NCBI GenBank assembly: GCA_947632175.1
Contig: CANROC010000002.1
Span: 124,001-188,000 of the forward strand
Origin: an uncultured Oscillospiraceae bacterium
GTDB lineage: Bacteria; Bacillota; Clostridia; Oscillospirales; Oscillospiraceae
Length of the DNA stretch: 64,000 bases
Reading direction: 5' to 3'
Part shown: piece after piece, positions 1 to 10,300 of the stretch
Layout of the letters: every line of letters starts with the position of its first letter
Numbering within the stretch: position 1 is the first letter of the stretch
Notes under the pieces: generated by a model
Told to the model about the DNA's origin: nothing
The model's input: the letters and a program-made list of their open reading frames with translations, nothing else
Database searches by the model: none
Program-made: the position numbers and the translations under genes

Positions 1-737
1 TAATAACAGCGGCTGAGAAGCTCCGTCAGGAGCGTTGTGAACGCCGTGGCGGGAGCGCCGGCGCGGCTCACCGCGCTCATGAGCACGAAGCCCCCGTCCT
101 GGCTCTCCTCGCAAAGCTGGTAGGCGACCACCCGTCCCTCCAGGACCAGCGCCACGGAAAGCTCCGGGTCCGCCCGGTCCCGCAAAAGACGCCAGGACAG
201 CATCTCCGGGATGTCCTCCGCCGACAAAAGCTCCGCAAGCTGCTCCTCGGAAAGCTGTGAAAAGGCCCGGACGTTCTTGGGCGTCTTCCACTCCGGCGTG
301 AAGCCCTCGCCCAGGATCCCGTGGTCCTTGTAGTCTCTCGCGTGGGCCATAAAGGCCCTGGATCTGAGCGCGGGGGCCGTGAACCCGGCGGACACCAGGA
401 GCGCGTCCATCGCCTTGAGCTCCTCCCCCTTGAGGGTGTAGTCCGCGGAAAGGGTGTCTATCCCCACCTCCGCCAGGCCCTCCATGAGCTCCGCGAGGAG
501 CGCCGCGCCTATCCCATTGCCCCGCACGGCCTCGTCCACGAAGAGATCCGTCAGCGCCGCGCTGTTGGGCCCGGTCGAGGCCACCGCCGCCGCGCCCACC
601 GAGTGACGCCCCGAGACCGCCCCGATGGCCAGCACGTCCTCGTCATCCTGCTCGACGGCCCTCACCGTGGCGGGGAGAAGATACTGCCGAAAGCCCGGCA
701 GCTCCCGCCGGTCAATGTATCTGAGAGTTATCTCCAT
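1..737 (-). CDS. GNAT family N-acetyltransferase (3' end outside window)
   Basis: Open on the minus strand from an ATG at 737 to the window edge, so the C-terminus is missing. The ATG follows a strong ribosome-binding site (AAGGAGAG). The translation begins MEITLRYIDRRELPGF and contains a GNAT acetyl-CoA-binding signature, FVDEAVRGNGIGAALLAEL, at about residues 75-93. This is the pyrophosphate-binding loop of the acetyltransferase fold. A second stretch after about residue 150 (SWRLLRDRADPELSVALVLEG) looks like the start of another GNAT-like half, so this may be a tandem GNAT protein. The substrate cannot be predicted. The call to the superfamily is firm, and the specific role is unknown. Confidence 0.75.
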   Translation of the reverse strand, partial: MEITLRYIDRRELPGFRQYLLPATVRAVEQDDEDVLAIGAVSGRHSVGAAAVASTGPNSAALTDLFVDEAVRGNGIGAALLAELMEGLAEVGIDTLSADYTLKGEELKAMDALLVSAGFTAPALRSRAFMAHARDYKDHGILGEGFTPEWKTPKNVRAFSQLSEEQLAELLSAEDIPEMLSWRLLRDRADPELSVALVLEGRVVAYQLCEESQDGGFVLMSAVSRAGAPATAFTTLLTELLSRCY

Positions 738-883
738 TTTTCTCTCCTTAGGTGAAAGCCCTTAAAGGGATACTCCTGCCCACTCCATCATTCTATTTCA
801 AATTATACCACTGCCTTCGGGTTTTTTGGATGATTTCCAGTCCGTTTCAGCCCCGTTTGCGTCGCTCCCCTCTCCGGGGGACT

Positions 884-1723
884 TTACGGCTTTCTCCTGT
901 ACGCCCCCGGGGTGACGCCGTATTTCTTTTTGAAGGCGTCCTTGAAATAGTTGCTGTCGGAGAAGCCGCAGCGGAAGGCAACGTCGGTGATGCGGTCGTC
1001 TGTGGTCAAAAGCTCGCAGGCGGCGTGCTGGAGGCGGATGAACATGAGGTACTCATGGACGCCGATGCCCACGGCGCTTCGGAACTTGCGGCTCAGGTAG
1101 TTGGGGCTGTAGCCCGCGGCGGCGGCGATATCCGCGGCGGTGACGCGCTCCATGTAATGCTCGCTGATGAACCGCGCCGCCTGGAGGATCTGGCTGTCGG
1201 TGGTGTGGATCTCCTCCGGGATGCCGTTGAGGAGCCGGCACTCCCGGTCGCAGAGCAGGAAAAGCTCCTGCAGGAGGGCGTGGAGCATGGGCTGGGAGCG
1301 CCTGTCGCGGAGCCTTTTCTCGTTCACCATCTTTGTGAAGTGGGCGCTCATCTGCCCGCGGTATTCCTCGGGCGTCTGGAGGATGCGGATGGCCGTGAGG
1401 AACTCCTCCCGCCCGGGCAGGAGCCCGATCACGCGGTCCTCCAGGTCCGTCCCGCGGAAGTGGACCACGTGCCTCCTGCACTGGCCGGAGAGGTAGCGCG
1501 TGTAGTGGAAGATCTCCGGCGGGATCAGCATGAAATCCCCGGCGTGGATGTCGTACAGACGGTTTTCGATGAAAAAGCGGCACGTGCCGCTCTCCACGTA
1601 AAAGAGCTCAAAGCACGTGTGGCAGTGGGGATGGGGCATGACGTAGCCGGCGCTGCGCACGGCTGTTTCCGCGCTGACCGTCTCAAGGGGATCTTGGGAC
1701 GCCGCGGCCTCGTTTTTTACCAT
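884..1723 (-). CDS. AraC family transcriptional regulator
   Basis: 279-residue regulator. Residues about 30-110 form a cupin-like sensor (PHPHCHTCFELFYVESGT, then LYDIHAGDFMLIPPEIFH), with the histidine-rich strand typical of AraC ligand-binding domains. Residues about 180-278 contain two helix-turn-helix motifs (VTAADIAAAAGYSPNYLSRKF and ITDVAFRCGFSDSNYFKDAFKK) and end in YGVTPGAYRRKP, the AraC signature. The start ATG at 1723 follows AGGTGATCCT. It is divergent from the MATE exporter gene, and the shared promoter region contains a perfectly placed palindrome, so this protein probably controls the exporter and itself. The ligand is unknown. Confidence 0.92.
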   Translation of the reverse strand: MVKNEAAASQDPLETVSAETAVRSAGYVMPHPHCHTCFELFYVESGTCRFFIENRLYDIHAGDFMLIPPEIFHYTRYLSGQCRRHVVHFRGTDLEDRVIGLLPGREEFLTAIRILQTPEEYRGQMSAHFTKMVNEKRLRDRRSQPMLHALLQELFLLCDRECRLLNGIPEEIHTTDSQILQAARFISEHYMERVTAADIAAAAGYSPNYLSRKFRSAVGIGVHEYLMFIRLQHAACELLTTDDRITDVAFRCGFSDSNYFKDAFKKKYGVTPGAYRRKP

Positions 1724-1741
1724 AGGATCACCTACTCATTG

Positions 1742-1794
1742 TTGAAAAAACAGTATTTTTGGGATATTATATTCCAAAAACAGTGGAAAAGCAA
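1742..1794. promoter_or_regulatory. Overlapping divergent promoters on a 25-bp palindrome (AraC/MATE)
   Basis: Plus strand: TTGAAA (1742-1747), 17-nt spacer, TATTAT (1765-1770), reading toward the MATE gene. Minus strand: TTGCTT (1789-1794), 17-nt spacer, TATAAT (1766-1771), reading toward the AraC gene. The two -10 boxes overlap by 5 bp. Both lie inside a near-perfect palindrome at 1756-1780 with arms TTTTTGG and CCAAAAA. One protein bound to the palindrome would block both promoters. Confidence 0.8.
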
Positions 1795-1836
1795 GAAAAA
1801 CCGTTGTAAGCTATCGTTGGTTCAAGTCGAAGCCGT

Positions 1837-3345
1837 TTGACGGCGCGGGAGGGATCGGATACGGAAACGGCGAAACGAAAATACACGCTTTTTACGGCCA
1901 AACAGCTTCTCTGGCTGGTCGCGCCCATTGTGATCGAGCAGATCTTCTCCACCTCTCTGGGCTTCTTCGATTCGCTGATGGTGTCCAACATGGCCGCCAC
2001 TCAGGCGGTGCGGAGCAACGCCAGCAACGCCATCGGGAACGTGGATTACATCAACAACCTGATCATCCAGCTGTTCTCCGCCTTCGCCACCGGCGGCGCC
2101 ATCGTCACCTCCCAGGCCCTGGGGGCCGGCGACAGGGAGCGGGCCAACAAGGTGGCCAAGCAGCTGGTCATGCTGGTCGTGTGCGTCTCCCTGGGCGTGG
2201 GCGGGGCGTGCCTTTTGTTGAACAAGCCCATCCTGCGGCTCTTTTACGGCAACGTGGACGCTTCCACCTTCGCCTACCAGCGGACGTATTTTTACGTGAC
2301 CGCCGTCTCCTTCCCGTTCATCGGGCTCTTCAACGCCTGCGCGGCGCTGCTGCGGGCCCAGAGGAAGAGCTTTTCCACCATGGCCAGCGCGGCCATCAGC
2401 TGCGTGGTCAACGTGGGGCTCAACGCCGTCTTCCTGTTCGTATTGAAGATGGGCGTCCTGGGCGCGGGGCTGGCTACCCTCTTCTGCCGGGCGATCCCGG
2501 CGGTCTTCATGCTGGCGTTGCTGGGCAAAAAGGACAACACCGTGCGGGTGCGCCTTGCGGAGCGGTTCCGCTTTGACGGGCCGATGGTGCGGAGCATTTT
2601 GAAGCTGGCCGTGCCCAGCGGCGTGGAGTCGGCGCTCTTCCAGCTGGGGAAGCTGATGACCAACACCTTCGTCAACGCCGGCGTGTACGCCACCGGCGCC
2701 AAGAGCATCACGGGGATCGACGAGGCGGGCGAGCTTATCCACATCAACATCCAGGCCAACGGGAACGCCATTGCCAACCAAATCAACAACTTCGCCTCGG
2801 TGGTGGGCAGCGGCATCGGGACCTCCTGCCTCACCGTCATCGGCCAGTCGGTGGGCGCGGGCGACCCGGACCAGGTCAAGTTCTACATGAAGCGGATGTT
2901 CGTCATCTCCTATGTGGCCAACGGACTGTGCGTGGGGACGATCCTGGCGCTCATGCCGTTTTTGACACAGCTCTACGGGTACGCCGAGGAGGCCAAGGAG
3001 ATCGGGCGGCATTGCCTCTATCTATGTCTCATTTTCCAGTTCTTTACCTATCCCCTCTCTTTCACCGCGCCCTCCGTTTTGAAGGCCACCAGCGACGTGA
3101 AGTACGTAATGGTCAGCGCCGTGGCGTCCATGTTCCTCATGCGCGTGAGCCTGGCGTTCCTGCTCACCACGGACCGCATCCCGGGACTTCCGGAGCTGGG
3201 CGCCATGGGGTATTGGATCGGCATGTGTTCCGACTGGGTCCTGCGTTCCATCCTCTTCTCCACGCGCCTGCTGTCCGGCCGCTGGAAAAAGGCCTCCGGC
3301 CTCATCCGCGACCCCTCCGAGCCCGCCGAACAAAACGCCGGGTAA
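1837..3345 (+). CDS. MATE family multidrug/cation antiporter
   Basis: About 500-residue polytopic membrane protein with the two MatE halves. The N-terminal half has LVAPIVIEQIFSTSLGFFDS and an early GGAIVTSQALGAG motif, and the second half repeats the pattern with GSGIGTSCLTVIGQSVGAG. About 12 hydrophobic segments are visible. Family members export drugs or metabolites in exchange for Na+ or H+. The reading frame has no ATG near its beginning. A TTG at 1837 is the first usable codon after an in-frame stop at 1807 and lacks a strong ribosome-binding site, so the exact start is uncertain. It is transcribed from the divergent promoter shared with the AraC regulator. Confidence 0.9.
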   Translation: MTAREGSDTETAKRKYTLFTAKQLLWLVAPIVIEQIFSTSLGFFDSLMVSNMAATQAVRSNASNAIGNVDYINNLIIQLFSAFATGGAIVTSQALGAGDRERANKVAKQLVMLVVCVSLGVGGACLLLNKPILRLFYGNVDASTFAYQRTYFYVTAVSFPFIGLFNACAALLRAQRKSFSTMASAAISCVVNVGLNAVFLFVLKMGVLGAGLATLFCRAIPAVFMLALLGKKDNTVRVRLAERFRFDGPMVRSILKLAVPSGVESALFQLGKLMTNTFVNAGVYATGAKSITGIDEAGELIHINIQANGNAIANQINNFASVVGSGIGTSCLTVIGQSVGAGDPDQVKFYMKRMFVISYVANGLCVGTILALMPFLTQLYGYAEEAKEIGRHCLYLCLIFQFFTYPLSFTAPSVLKATSDVKYVMVSAVASMFLMRVSLAFLLTTDRIPGLPELGAMGYWIGMCSDWVLRSILFSTRLLSGRWKKASGLIRDPSEPAEQNAG

Positions 3346-3357
3346 CCTGTATACTGA

Positions 3358-3386
3358 AAGCCGCGCCGGTTGGGCGCGGCTTTTTT
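3358..3386 (+). terminator. Intrinsic terminator after the MATE gene
   Basis: GC-rich stem AAGCCGCGCC / GGGCGCGGCTT followed by a run of T, 15 nt after the MATE stop codon. Confidence 0.85.
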
Positions 3387-3407
3387 CTATCAAAAGAGGC
3401 CTGTTTC

Positions 3408-4214
3408 TTAACCTTCCACCGGCACCACCAGGCGGGAGACGTAGTTTTCCGAGTCGATGTCCCGCCCGGTGTAGGAGGCGACGAGGCCCAGGACGCGGAC
3501 AAAGCCCGTGGGCTTCAGGCCGCGCTCCCGGATCTCCCGGCCGAACTCGTTGAAGGCGTAGGCTCTGCGGGAGTAGCCGCCGTAGCTCAGGCACGAGAAG
3601 CCCCGGCAGGCGGGGATGGTCACCGCCTCCTCCGGCGGCTTGTCCGGCTCCAGCGGGATACAGCAGACAAAGTCCATCTCCTTGTCCTCAAAGGCGCTGT
3701 CCAGATAATCGGTGCGCTTGTTGATGATAAAGAGCGGCTCGGACGCCAGCAGCCGAAGCCCTTTCTCCACCGCCTCGTGGTAGAGCCGGTACATGGCCCA
3801 GTAGCGGTCCTCCGCCGTCGTCCCCTGGTATTCCCGGCAGTAACAGACGTACTCCGGCAGGTCCACGAAGGAAAAGCTCAGATGGTCCTGCCTGTCCACC
3901 CGGAGCTTGATCTCCTCGTAGGCCCGTTTGAGAAGCAAAAACCGCTCCTCGACCCGCTCCAGAAGCTCCCGGGACGTCCCGTTGGCGCGGTAGTAGAGGG
4001 CGGCGTCGTCGTAGGTCATGCCCATCTGCAAAAAGGACCGGATCTGCATGACCTGGCTGACGTTGTGGTTGTCATACCAGCGGTAGCCTGTCTCGCCGTC
4101 CACCTTGGCCGGGGTAAGCAGTCCGCGCTCCTCCAGCCGCAGAAGCGTAGACCGGGATACCCCGCAGCTGCGGCTCACCTGATTGATCGAGAAAAATGTA
4201 TCCAACTTTTTCAT
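3408..4214 (-). CDS. MerR family regulator with GyrI-like effector domain
   Basis: 268 residues. Residues about 8-75 are a MerR winged helix (FSINQVSRSCGVSRSTLLRL, then GYRWYDNHNVSQVMQIRSFLQMG). A coiled coil follows at about 85-110 (RELLERVEERFLLLKRAYEEI). The remainder resembles the GyrI/BmrR multidrug-binding fold. Members twist promoters with 19-bp spacers on binding a ligand. A promoter of exactly that type lies just upstream (4224-4254), facing away from this gene. The ATG at 4214 follows AGAGGGGAG. Regulation of its own gene and of the divergent surface-protein gene is inferred from position and from the dyad. Confidence 0.88.
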   Translation of the reverse strand: MKKLDTFFSINQVSRSCGVSRSTLLRLEERGLLTPAKVDGETGYRWYDNHNVSQVMQIRSFLQMGMTYDDAALYYRANGTSRELLERVEERFLLLKRAYEEIKLRVDRQDHLSFSFVDLPEYVCYCREYQGTTAEDRYWAMYRLYHEAVEKGLRLLASEPLFIINKRTDYLDSAFEDKEMDFVCCIPLEPDKPPEEAVTIPACRGFSCLSYGGYSRRAYAFNEFGREIRERGLKPTGFVRVLGLVASYTGRDIDSENYVSRLVVPVEG

Positions 4215-4223
4215 TCTCCCCTC

Positions 4224-4281
4224 TTGACTTGTTCATGGGTGAACATGATATGATGATACATGTCGAAGAATCATTTGTCAA
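4224..4281. promoter_or_regulatory. MerR-type 19-bp-spacer promoter (+) and divergent SigA promoter (-)
   Basis: Plus strand: TTGACT (4224-4229), 19-nt spacer, TATGAT (4249-4254). The spacer holds the 16-bp dyad TGTTCATGGGTGAACA (4230-4245). This is the hallmark architecture of a MerR-activated promoter. Minus strand: TTGACA (4276-4281), 17-nt spacer, TATCAT (4253-4258), reading into the MerR gene. The dyad lies downstream of that second promoter, where it could repress it. Confidence 0.8.
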
Positions 4282-4386
4282 GCATGAAATGAACGGTTTA
4301 TCAGGGCTGGGCTGGCCCAGCCCTGTCCGTGGGGTCCCCACGGAGCGAGCGGACTGAAACGGTCGAGAGAAAGAGAGGATAAGAGG

Positions 4387-7300
4387 ATGAAAAAGCGGTT
4401 CATAAGCGTACTTCTGGCCGTGGGGATGGTCTTTGGCCTCCTGCCCGCGGCGGTGGGGGCGGATCAGCCAGATGGAATGAAGGAAATAGCCGCGTCGGCG
4501 GAGTTTGTCGGCTCGGGCGGTGACGGCACGGATGAGGACCCGTATCTTATTTCCAATCTTGACGACCTTGAGGCATTCCGGGACTATATCAACGTGATGC
4601 TGACGGCGGCAGCGGCGAGTATTTCAAGCTGACGGCGAATATAGATATGACCGACAAGTACGGCTCGGGCGGTACAACGTGGACGCCGATAGGAACGTTG
4701 TCAACAGGGTTTAACGGTGAATTTGACGGAGCCGGTCATACGGTAAAAGTGTCGTTGTCATATACCGATAGTACCTTTTATTATATAGGCTTATTTGGAA
4801 CGGTGGGCAACTACATCAGCGACGGCGACGGCGCGATAAGAAATCTCGGCGTATCGGGTTCAATAAACAGTACTGCCGCTGTAACTGCTATCGGCGGCAT
4901 CGTGGGACAGATCAGCGGTCATGGCAAAATAGAAAGCTGTTACAGCAGCGTAAATATAACCGGAAACGCTGCGATTGGTGGTATTGCGGGAATGAATACT
5001 CTGGGATTAATAAGTAACTGTTATAATACGGGTGATATTACAAACAGTTCGACATCCGAAGAGAACGGAGCGGGCGGTATTGTCGGGAGAAATTTCAGTG
5101 GGATAATGAGCTGCTATAACACGGGCAAGATAACGCTTGCCGAAAGCGGGGCTGCTCCCGTCGGTGGTATTGCGGGAACGGGAAACAGCGGAACGATATC
5201 AAACTGCTATTATCTTACAGGTACAGCGGAAAAGGGTGTCGGCAATGAAGAGGGTACGGCGGAAAAGGTTGAGGTAAAGACAGCCGAGGAGTTTAAGAAG
5301 CTCGCGTCGGCACTGAACGACGGATGGGGGGACACGTGGAAAGATTCCCTTTTCCTCGGGAGACCAGTGTTCACCGCTTTTCCTGAGGGCGGCGACGGCA
5401 AGGAGGCTACTCCGTATACGATCCCCGACCTCGCCACGCTGGAGGCGTTTCGGGACTATATCAACGCCGGCAAAGGCAGCGGCGAGTATTTTAAGCTGAC
5501 GGCGAATATAGATATGTCCGACAAGTACGGTCTGAGAAAGACATCTTGGACGCCGATCGGCTCAACGTCGTTTTCGTTTAAAGGCACATTTGACGGGGAC
5601 GGGCACACGATCAGCGACCTTTACATAAGCACTACAGATTTCAACCAAGGTTTGTTTGGAAATTCCTCCGGTACGATCAAAAATCTCACTGTTTCGGGCA
5701 GCGTCACCGGCGGCACAAATACGGGTGGTATCGCGGGCAAGAACAACGGTGTTATCACAGACTGCATCAACAATTGCAGTGTCACGGGCAACAGTGATTA
5801 TGTGGGCGGCATTGTGGGATACAACTACTACAGCATTATAAACTGCTATAACACCGGTACAGTAAGCAATAGCAAAGGTACTTATGACGATTATGTAGGC
5901 GGCATTGCGGGATTCAACAACAGCACCGGCAGCATTGAAAATTGCCATAACAAGGGTACAATAACAGGCGTGGGCGACTATACCGGCGGCATTGCGGGAA
6001 ACAACGACGGCAGCGCCAGAATTGAAAATTGCTATAACACGGGTAAGGTAAGCGGTGCTAGCTGCGTAGGCGGCATTGCGGGAAGCAACCAAAGCAGCAA
6101 TTTTAGAAATTGCTATAACACGGGTGAAGTAAGCGGCACCGGAGATTCCGTTGGCGGCATTGTGGGATCAAACAGCAGCAGCGTTAAAAATTGCTACTAC
6201 CTCGGTACCGGCACGGAAAGTGAAGGCACGGCGAAAACCGCCGACCAATTTGCCTCCGGCGAGGTGGCGTGGCTGCTGCAAAACGAGCAGAGCGCCCAGG
6301 CGTGGGGGCAGACTGTAGGCGACGGCTACCCCGAGCTGACGGACGAGGAGGCCAAAAAGGTTTATAAGGTCACCTTTATGACGGACGGCGAGGAACACGC
6401 CACGCGGTACGCGAACCCCAACGGAACAGTGACGCTGCCGAGTGAGCCCGTAAATGATGATCATAAGTTTCTAAAGTGGTCGCAAAGCGAAGGAGCGAAT
6501 GGCGCGGAATTTAACGCGAGTACAAACGTTAACAGCGATATGACCGTATACGCGGTGTGGGACGAGTCCCCCTTTGATGGCTCCGGCACGGCGGAAGACC
6601 CCTACCGCATCCCCGACCTGGCCACGCTGGAGGCGTTCCGGGACTATATTAACAGCGGCAAAGGCGGCGGAGAGTATTTCAAGGTGACGGCGGAGATTGA
6701 TATGTCGGCAACGTACAACGGGGACGGCAGCACATCATGGACGCCGGTTGGAACGAGTTCAAAGCCGTTTAACGGCATATTTGACGGTGGCGGGCACACG
6801 ATCAGCGGGCTTTACATAAATGTTGAAAGTTCCTACCAAGGTCTATTTGGGTATTCCTCTGGCACGATCAAAAATCTCACCGTTTCGGGCAGCGTCACGG
6901 GCGACGCATACACGGGCGGTATCGTGGGATCGAACCATGGCGTTATCTCAGACTGTATCAGTAATTGCGCTGTCAGCGGTAGTACTGATAAGGATTATAT
7001 AGGCGGTATTACGGGATACAATGACTACAGCGGCAGCATTAAAAATTGCTATAACACGGGAACGGTGAGCAGCACAAACACCTATATTGGCGGCATCGCG
7101 GGATCCAGCGACGGCAGCATTGAAAATTGCTACTACCTCGATACCTCTTGCAATGCTGGAGGCGGCGGCACGTCAAAAACCGCCGGGCAATTCTCCTCCG
7201 GCGAGGTGGCGTGGCTGCTGCAAAATGGGCAGGACGCGCAGGTGTGGGGGCAAAAGCTTGGTGGCGGCGCGGACGAGTACCCCGTGCTGACAAGTGATGC

Positions 7301-10300
7301 AAATAAAAAGGTTCTGAAAGTCACGTTCGCAGCGATAGGATATGATAATTACGCCGCACGGTACGCGAACCCCAACGGAACGGTGACGCTGCCGGAAAAT
7401 CCCCCAAAGACTAATTATACGTTTGTAAAATGGGCAACGACGCAGGCGGCGGACGGTGCAAAGTTTGACGAGAAGACCCCTGTCACCGGCGATATGACCG
7501 TGTACGCCGTGGGGCGCGAACACTTCGGCGGCGACAGCAGTGAGATCGTGCTGAACGGAACTTACGGTTACGGAGCGCCGCTTACGGTCAATTTGGACGA
7601 GCATATGAAGTACGCGAACACAGGCATTTCGTCCGAGGGTAAGTTTGAGTACAGCATAGCGAGTGATGAAAAGCGTACCGGCGCAAGTATAAGCGGAAGC
7701 ACGCTGACAGTCCCCACAGGGCTGGGCGCGGGGGAATATACCATTCAGATCACCGCCAAAGAGAAAGCGCCGCAGTATGCGCTGATGAGCATGGGGAGCT
7801 ATGGCACGGAGGCTGTGACGCTCACGGTCAAGGTGAGCATTGCGAAAGCCAACGCCACCGTGACCGCGCCCACGGCAAACGCGGGCCTCACCTACACCGG
7901 CGCGGCGCAGGCGCTGGTGACGGCGGGAAGCGCTGTCGGCGGGGTGATGCGGTACAGCCTTGACGGGAGCAGTTATTCCGCCGACATCCCCACGGGCACA
8001 GAGGCGAAGACGTATACCGTCTGGTACAAGGCGGTGGGCGACGGCAACCACAACGACACCGAGCCCGCCCAGGTGACGGTCACCATCGGCAAGGCCTCCC
8101 CCACCGTAACCGCGCCCGTGGCGCGGGAGCTGACCTACACCGGCGCGGCCCAGCAGCTGATCACGGCGGGCAAAACCGCCCACGGTGCCTTGAAGTACGC
8201 CGTCGGCGTCGCGGCCCCCAGTGACGACAGCCAGTGGGAGACGAACGCCAGCCAGATCACCGGCGCCAACGCCGGGACCTACTCAGTCTGGTACAAGGTG
8301 GTGGGCGACGCCAACCACAACGACACGGCGGCCCGGTCCATATCCGTTGCTATCGGCAAAGCCTCGGCCGCAGTGACCGCGCCCGAGGCGAATACGCTGA
8401 CCTACAACGGCGAGGCGCAGGAGCTGATCACCGGGGGCAGTGTCACAAGTGACGTTGCGGGCTGCGGAGAGATGTGGTACAGCCTGGATGCCGAGAGCGG
8501 TTTCGGCACCGCGATCCCAACGGGCGAGAAGGCCGGGACGTACACCGTCTACTGGAAAGTGAACGGTGCGGACACGGTGAATTATGACTATTCCGCCGCG
8601 ACCGACGGCCAAATCACCATCACCATTGGCAAGGCCGCCCCGGAAGTGACCGCGCCCAAGGCGAAAAATCTGACCTATACCGGCGAAGAGCTGGAGCTGG
8701 TGACGGCGGGAAGTGTCAACGGCGGCACGATGGAGTACAGTCTTGACGGGAACAGTTATTCCACCGGCATACCAAAGAGCGCCAGCGCCGGAGACTACAC
8801 GGTCTGGTATAAAGTGGTGGGCGACGCCAACCATACCAACGCCGAGCCCGCCCGGGTGACGGTCACCATCGGCAAGGCCCAGGCGGCGGTCACCGAGGCC
8901 CCCACGGCCAAGGAGCTGACCTATACCGGCGAAGCACTGGCGCTGGTGACGTCGGGAGAGGCCAACTTTGGCTCGCTGGTGTATAGTCTGGATAACCCGG
9001 CCGGGCCGTTCAACGACGTCGTCCCCACCGGCAAGGAAGCGGGGACGTACACCGTCTACTATAAGGTGGAGGGGTCGGAGAACTGGGACGCCTCCGACGT
9101 GGGGAGCGTTCAGGTGGAGATCAAGAAAGCCGCCTCCGCCGCCACAGTGACGGGGAACACCGACCTCACCTACTCCGGTGAGGCGCAGGCGCTGGTGACA
9201 GTGGGAAGCTTCACCGGCGGCACGGTGGTCTATGCCCTGGGCGACAATACCGCCGAAGCCCCGGCGGAAGGCTATCAGGAGACCGTCCCCACCGGCACCA
9301 ACGCCGGGACCTATTACGTCTGGTGGAAGGTTCAGGGGGACGCCAACCACAACGACACGGCGGCCCAGTCCGTCACCGTCACCGTCGCCCCCTTTGCCCT
9401 CACCCTTGAGCCGGTGGCGGCGGAGACGCCCTACACCGGCGCGGCGATTTCCGTCACGGTGTCGCAGACCGCCGGCGAGGCCCCCGCCATTGACCCGGCG
9501 AAAATCGCCGTCTCCTATGAGCAGGACGGCGCGGCGGCGGAGCCGGTCCTGCCGGGGACCTATGACGTGCTGGTCACCGTCACCGACCCCAATTTCACAC
9601 TGGCCGGGACGGCCAAGGTGGGCACGCTGACCGTCACCCACGTCCATGTCTACGCCGAGGCGTGGACCCACGACACAGAGGACCATTGGCACGTCTGCCA
9701 GGGCGTGGGCGAGTGCGACGCGCCCCGGAGCGGCCTGGCCGCCCACGTCTGGGACGAGGGCGTGGTGACCCTGGAGCCCACCGCGGAGGCGGAGGGGAAC
9801 CGGCTCTACACCTGCGGCGTCTGCGGGGCGATTAAAAACGAGCCCATTTCCAAGCTGGACACCTTCCGGATCTCCGGCGTCGTCACCAACAGCGACGGGA
9901 ACCCCCTGGCTCAGGCGGCCGTCCGGCTCACACGGGGCCAGGTCATAGTGGCGGAGACCGTCACCGACAGTCAGGGCCGGTACAGCTTCTCCAGCGTCCC
10001 GGCGGGGCTCTACAACGTGGCCGCCACCTGGGAGACGGTCACCAAGACCATCCTGGTGGAGCTCTCCGACGCCGACGCCAACGAGCGGGACATTCAGATG
10101 CCGGAGGGCAAGGTCAGCAGCGTGGTGGAGGTACTGGGCGAGGATACCCCGGACGTGGTAGTCGGCGGCGTGGACGCCGCAGCCGAGGCGGAGGCGGCGG
10201 CCTCCTCCTCCGGGTCAGTCACCGTCACTCTGACGGTGGAGAAAAAGGATACGCCCGACGACAAGGAGGCTCTTGAGGCCGCCGCGTCCTCCCAGGCGGC

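Noticed and set aside
752-1840. Long plus-strand open frame opposite the AraC gene
   Set aside because: Composition is an antisense mirror of the AraC frame, with no family motif or ribosome-binding site. The minus-strand frame has clear AraC motifs.
1822-3012. 396-codon minus-strand frame opposite the MATE gene
   Set aside because: His/Asp/Gly-rich antisense composition and no start signal. The plus strand is a clear MATE exporter.
4590-4632. Programmed frameshift in the SLH gene
   Set aside because: No slippery heptamer or stimulatory structure is visible, and a simple one-base loss explains the two frames.
8283-9746. Long minus-strand open frames opposite the MBG repeats
   Set aside because: Repetitive, with no domain recognisable, and exactly opposite the repeats of the surface protein. 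GC-rich repeats keep the antisense frame open.
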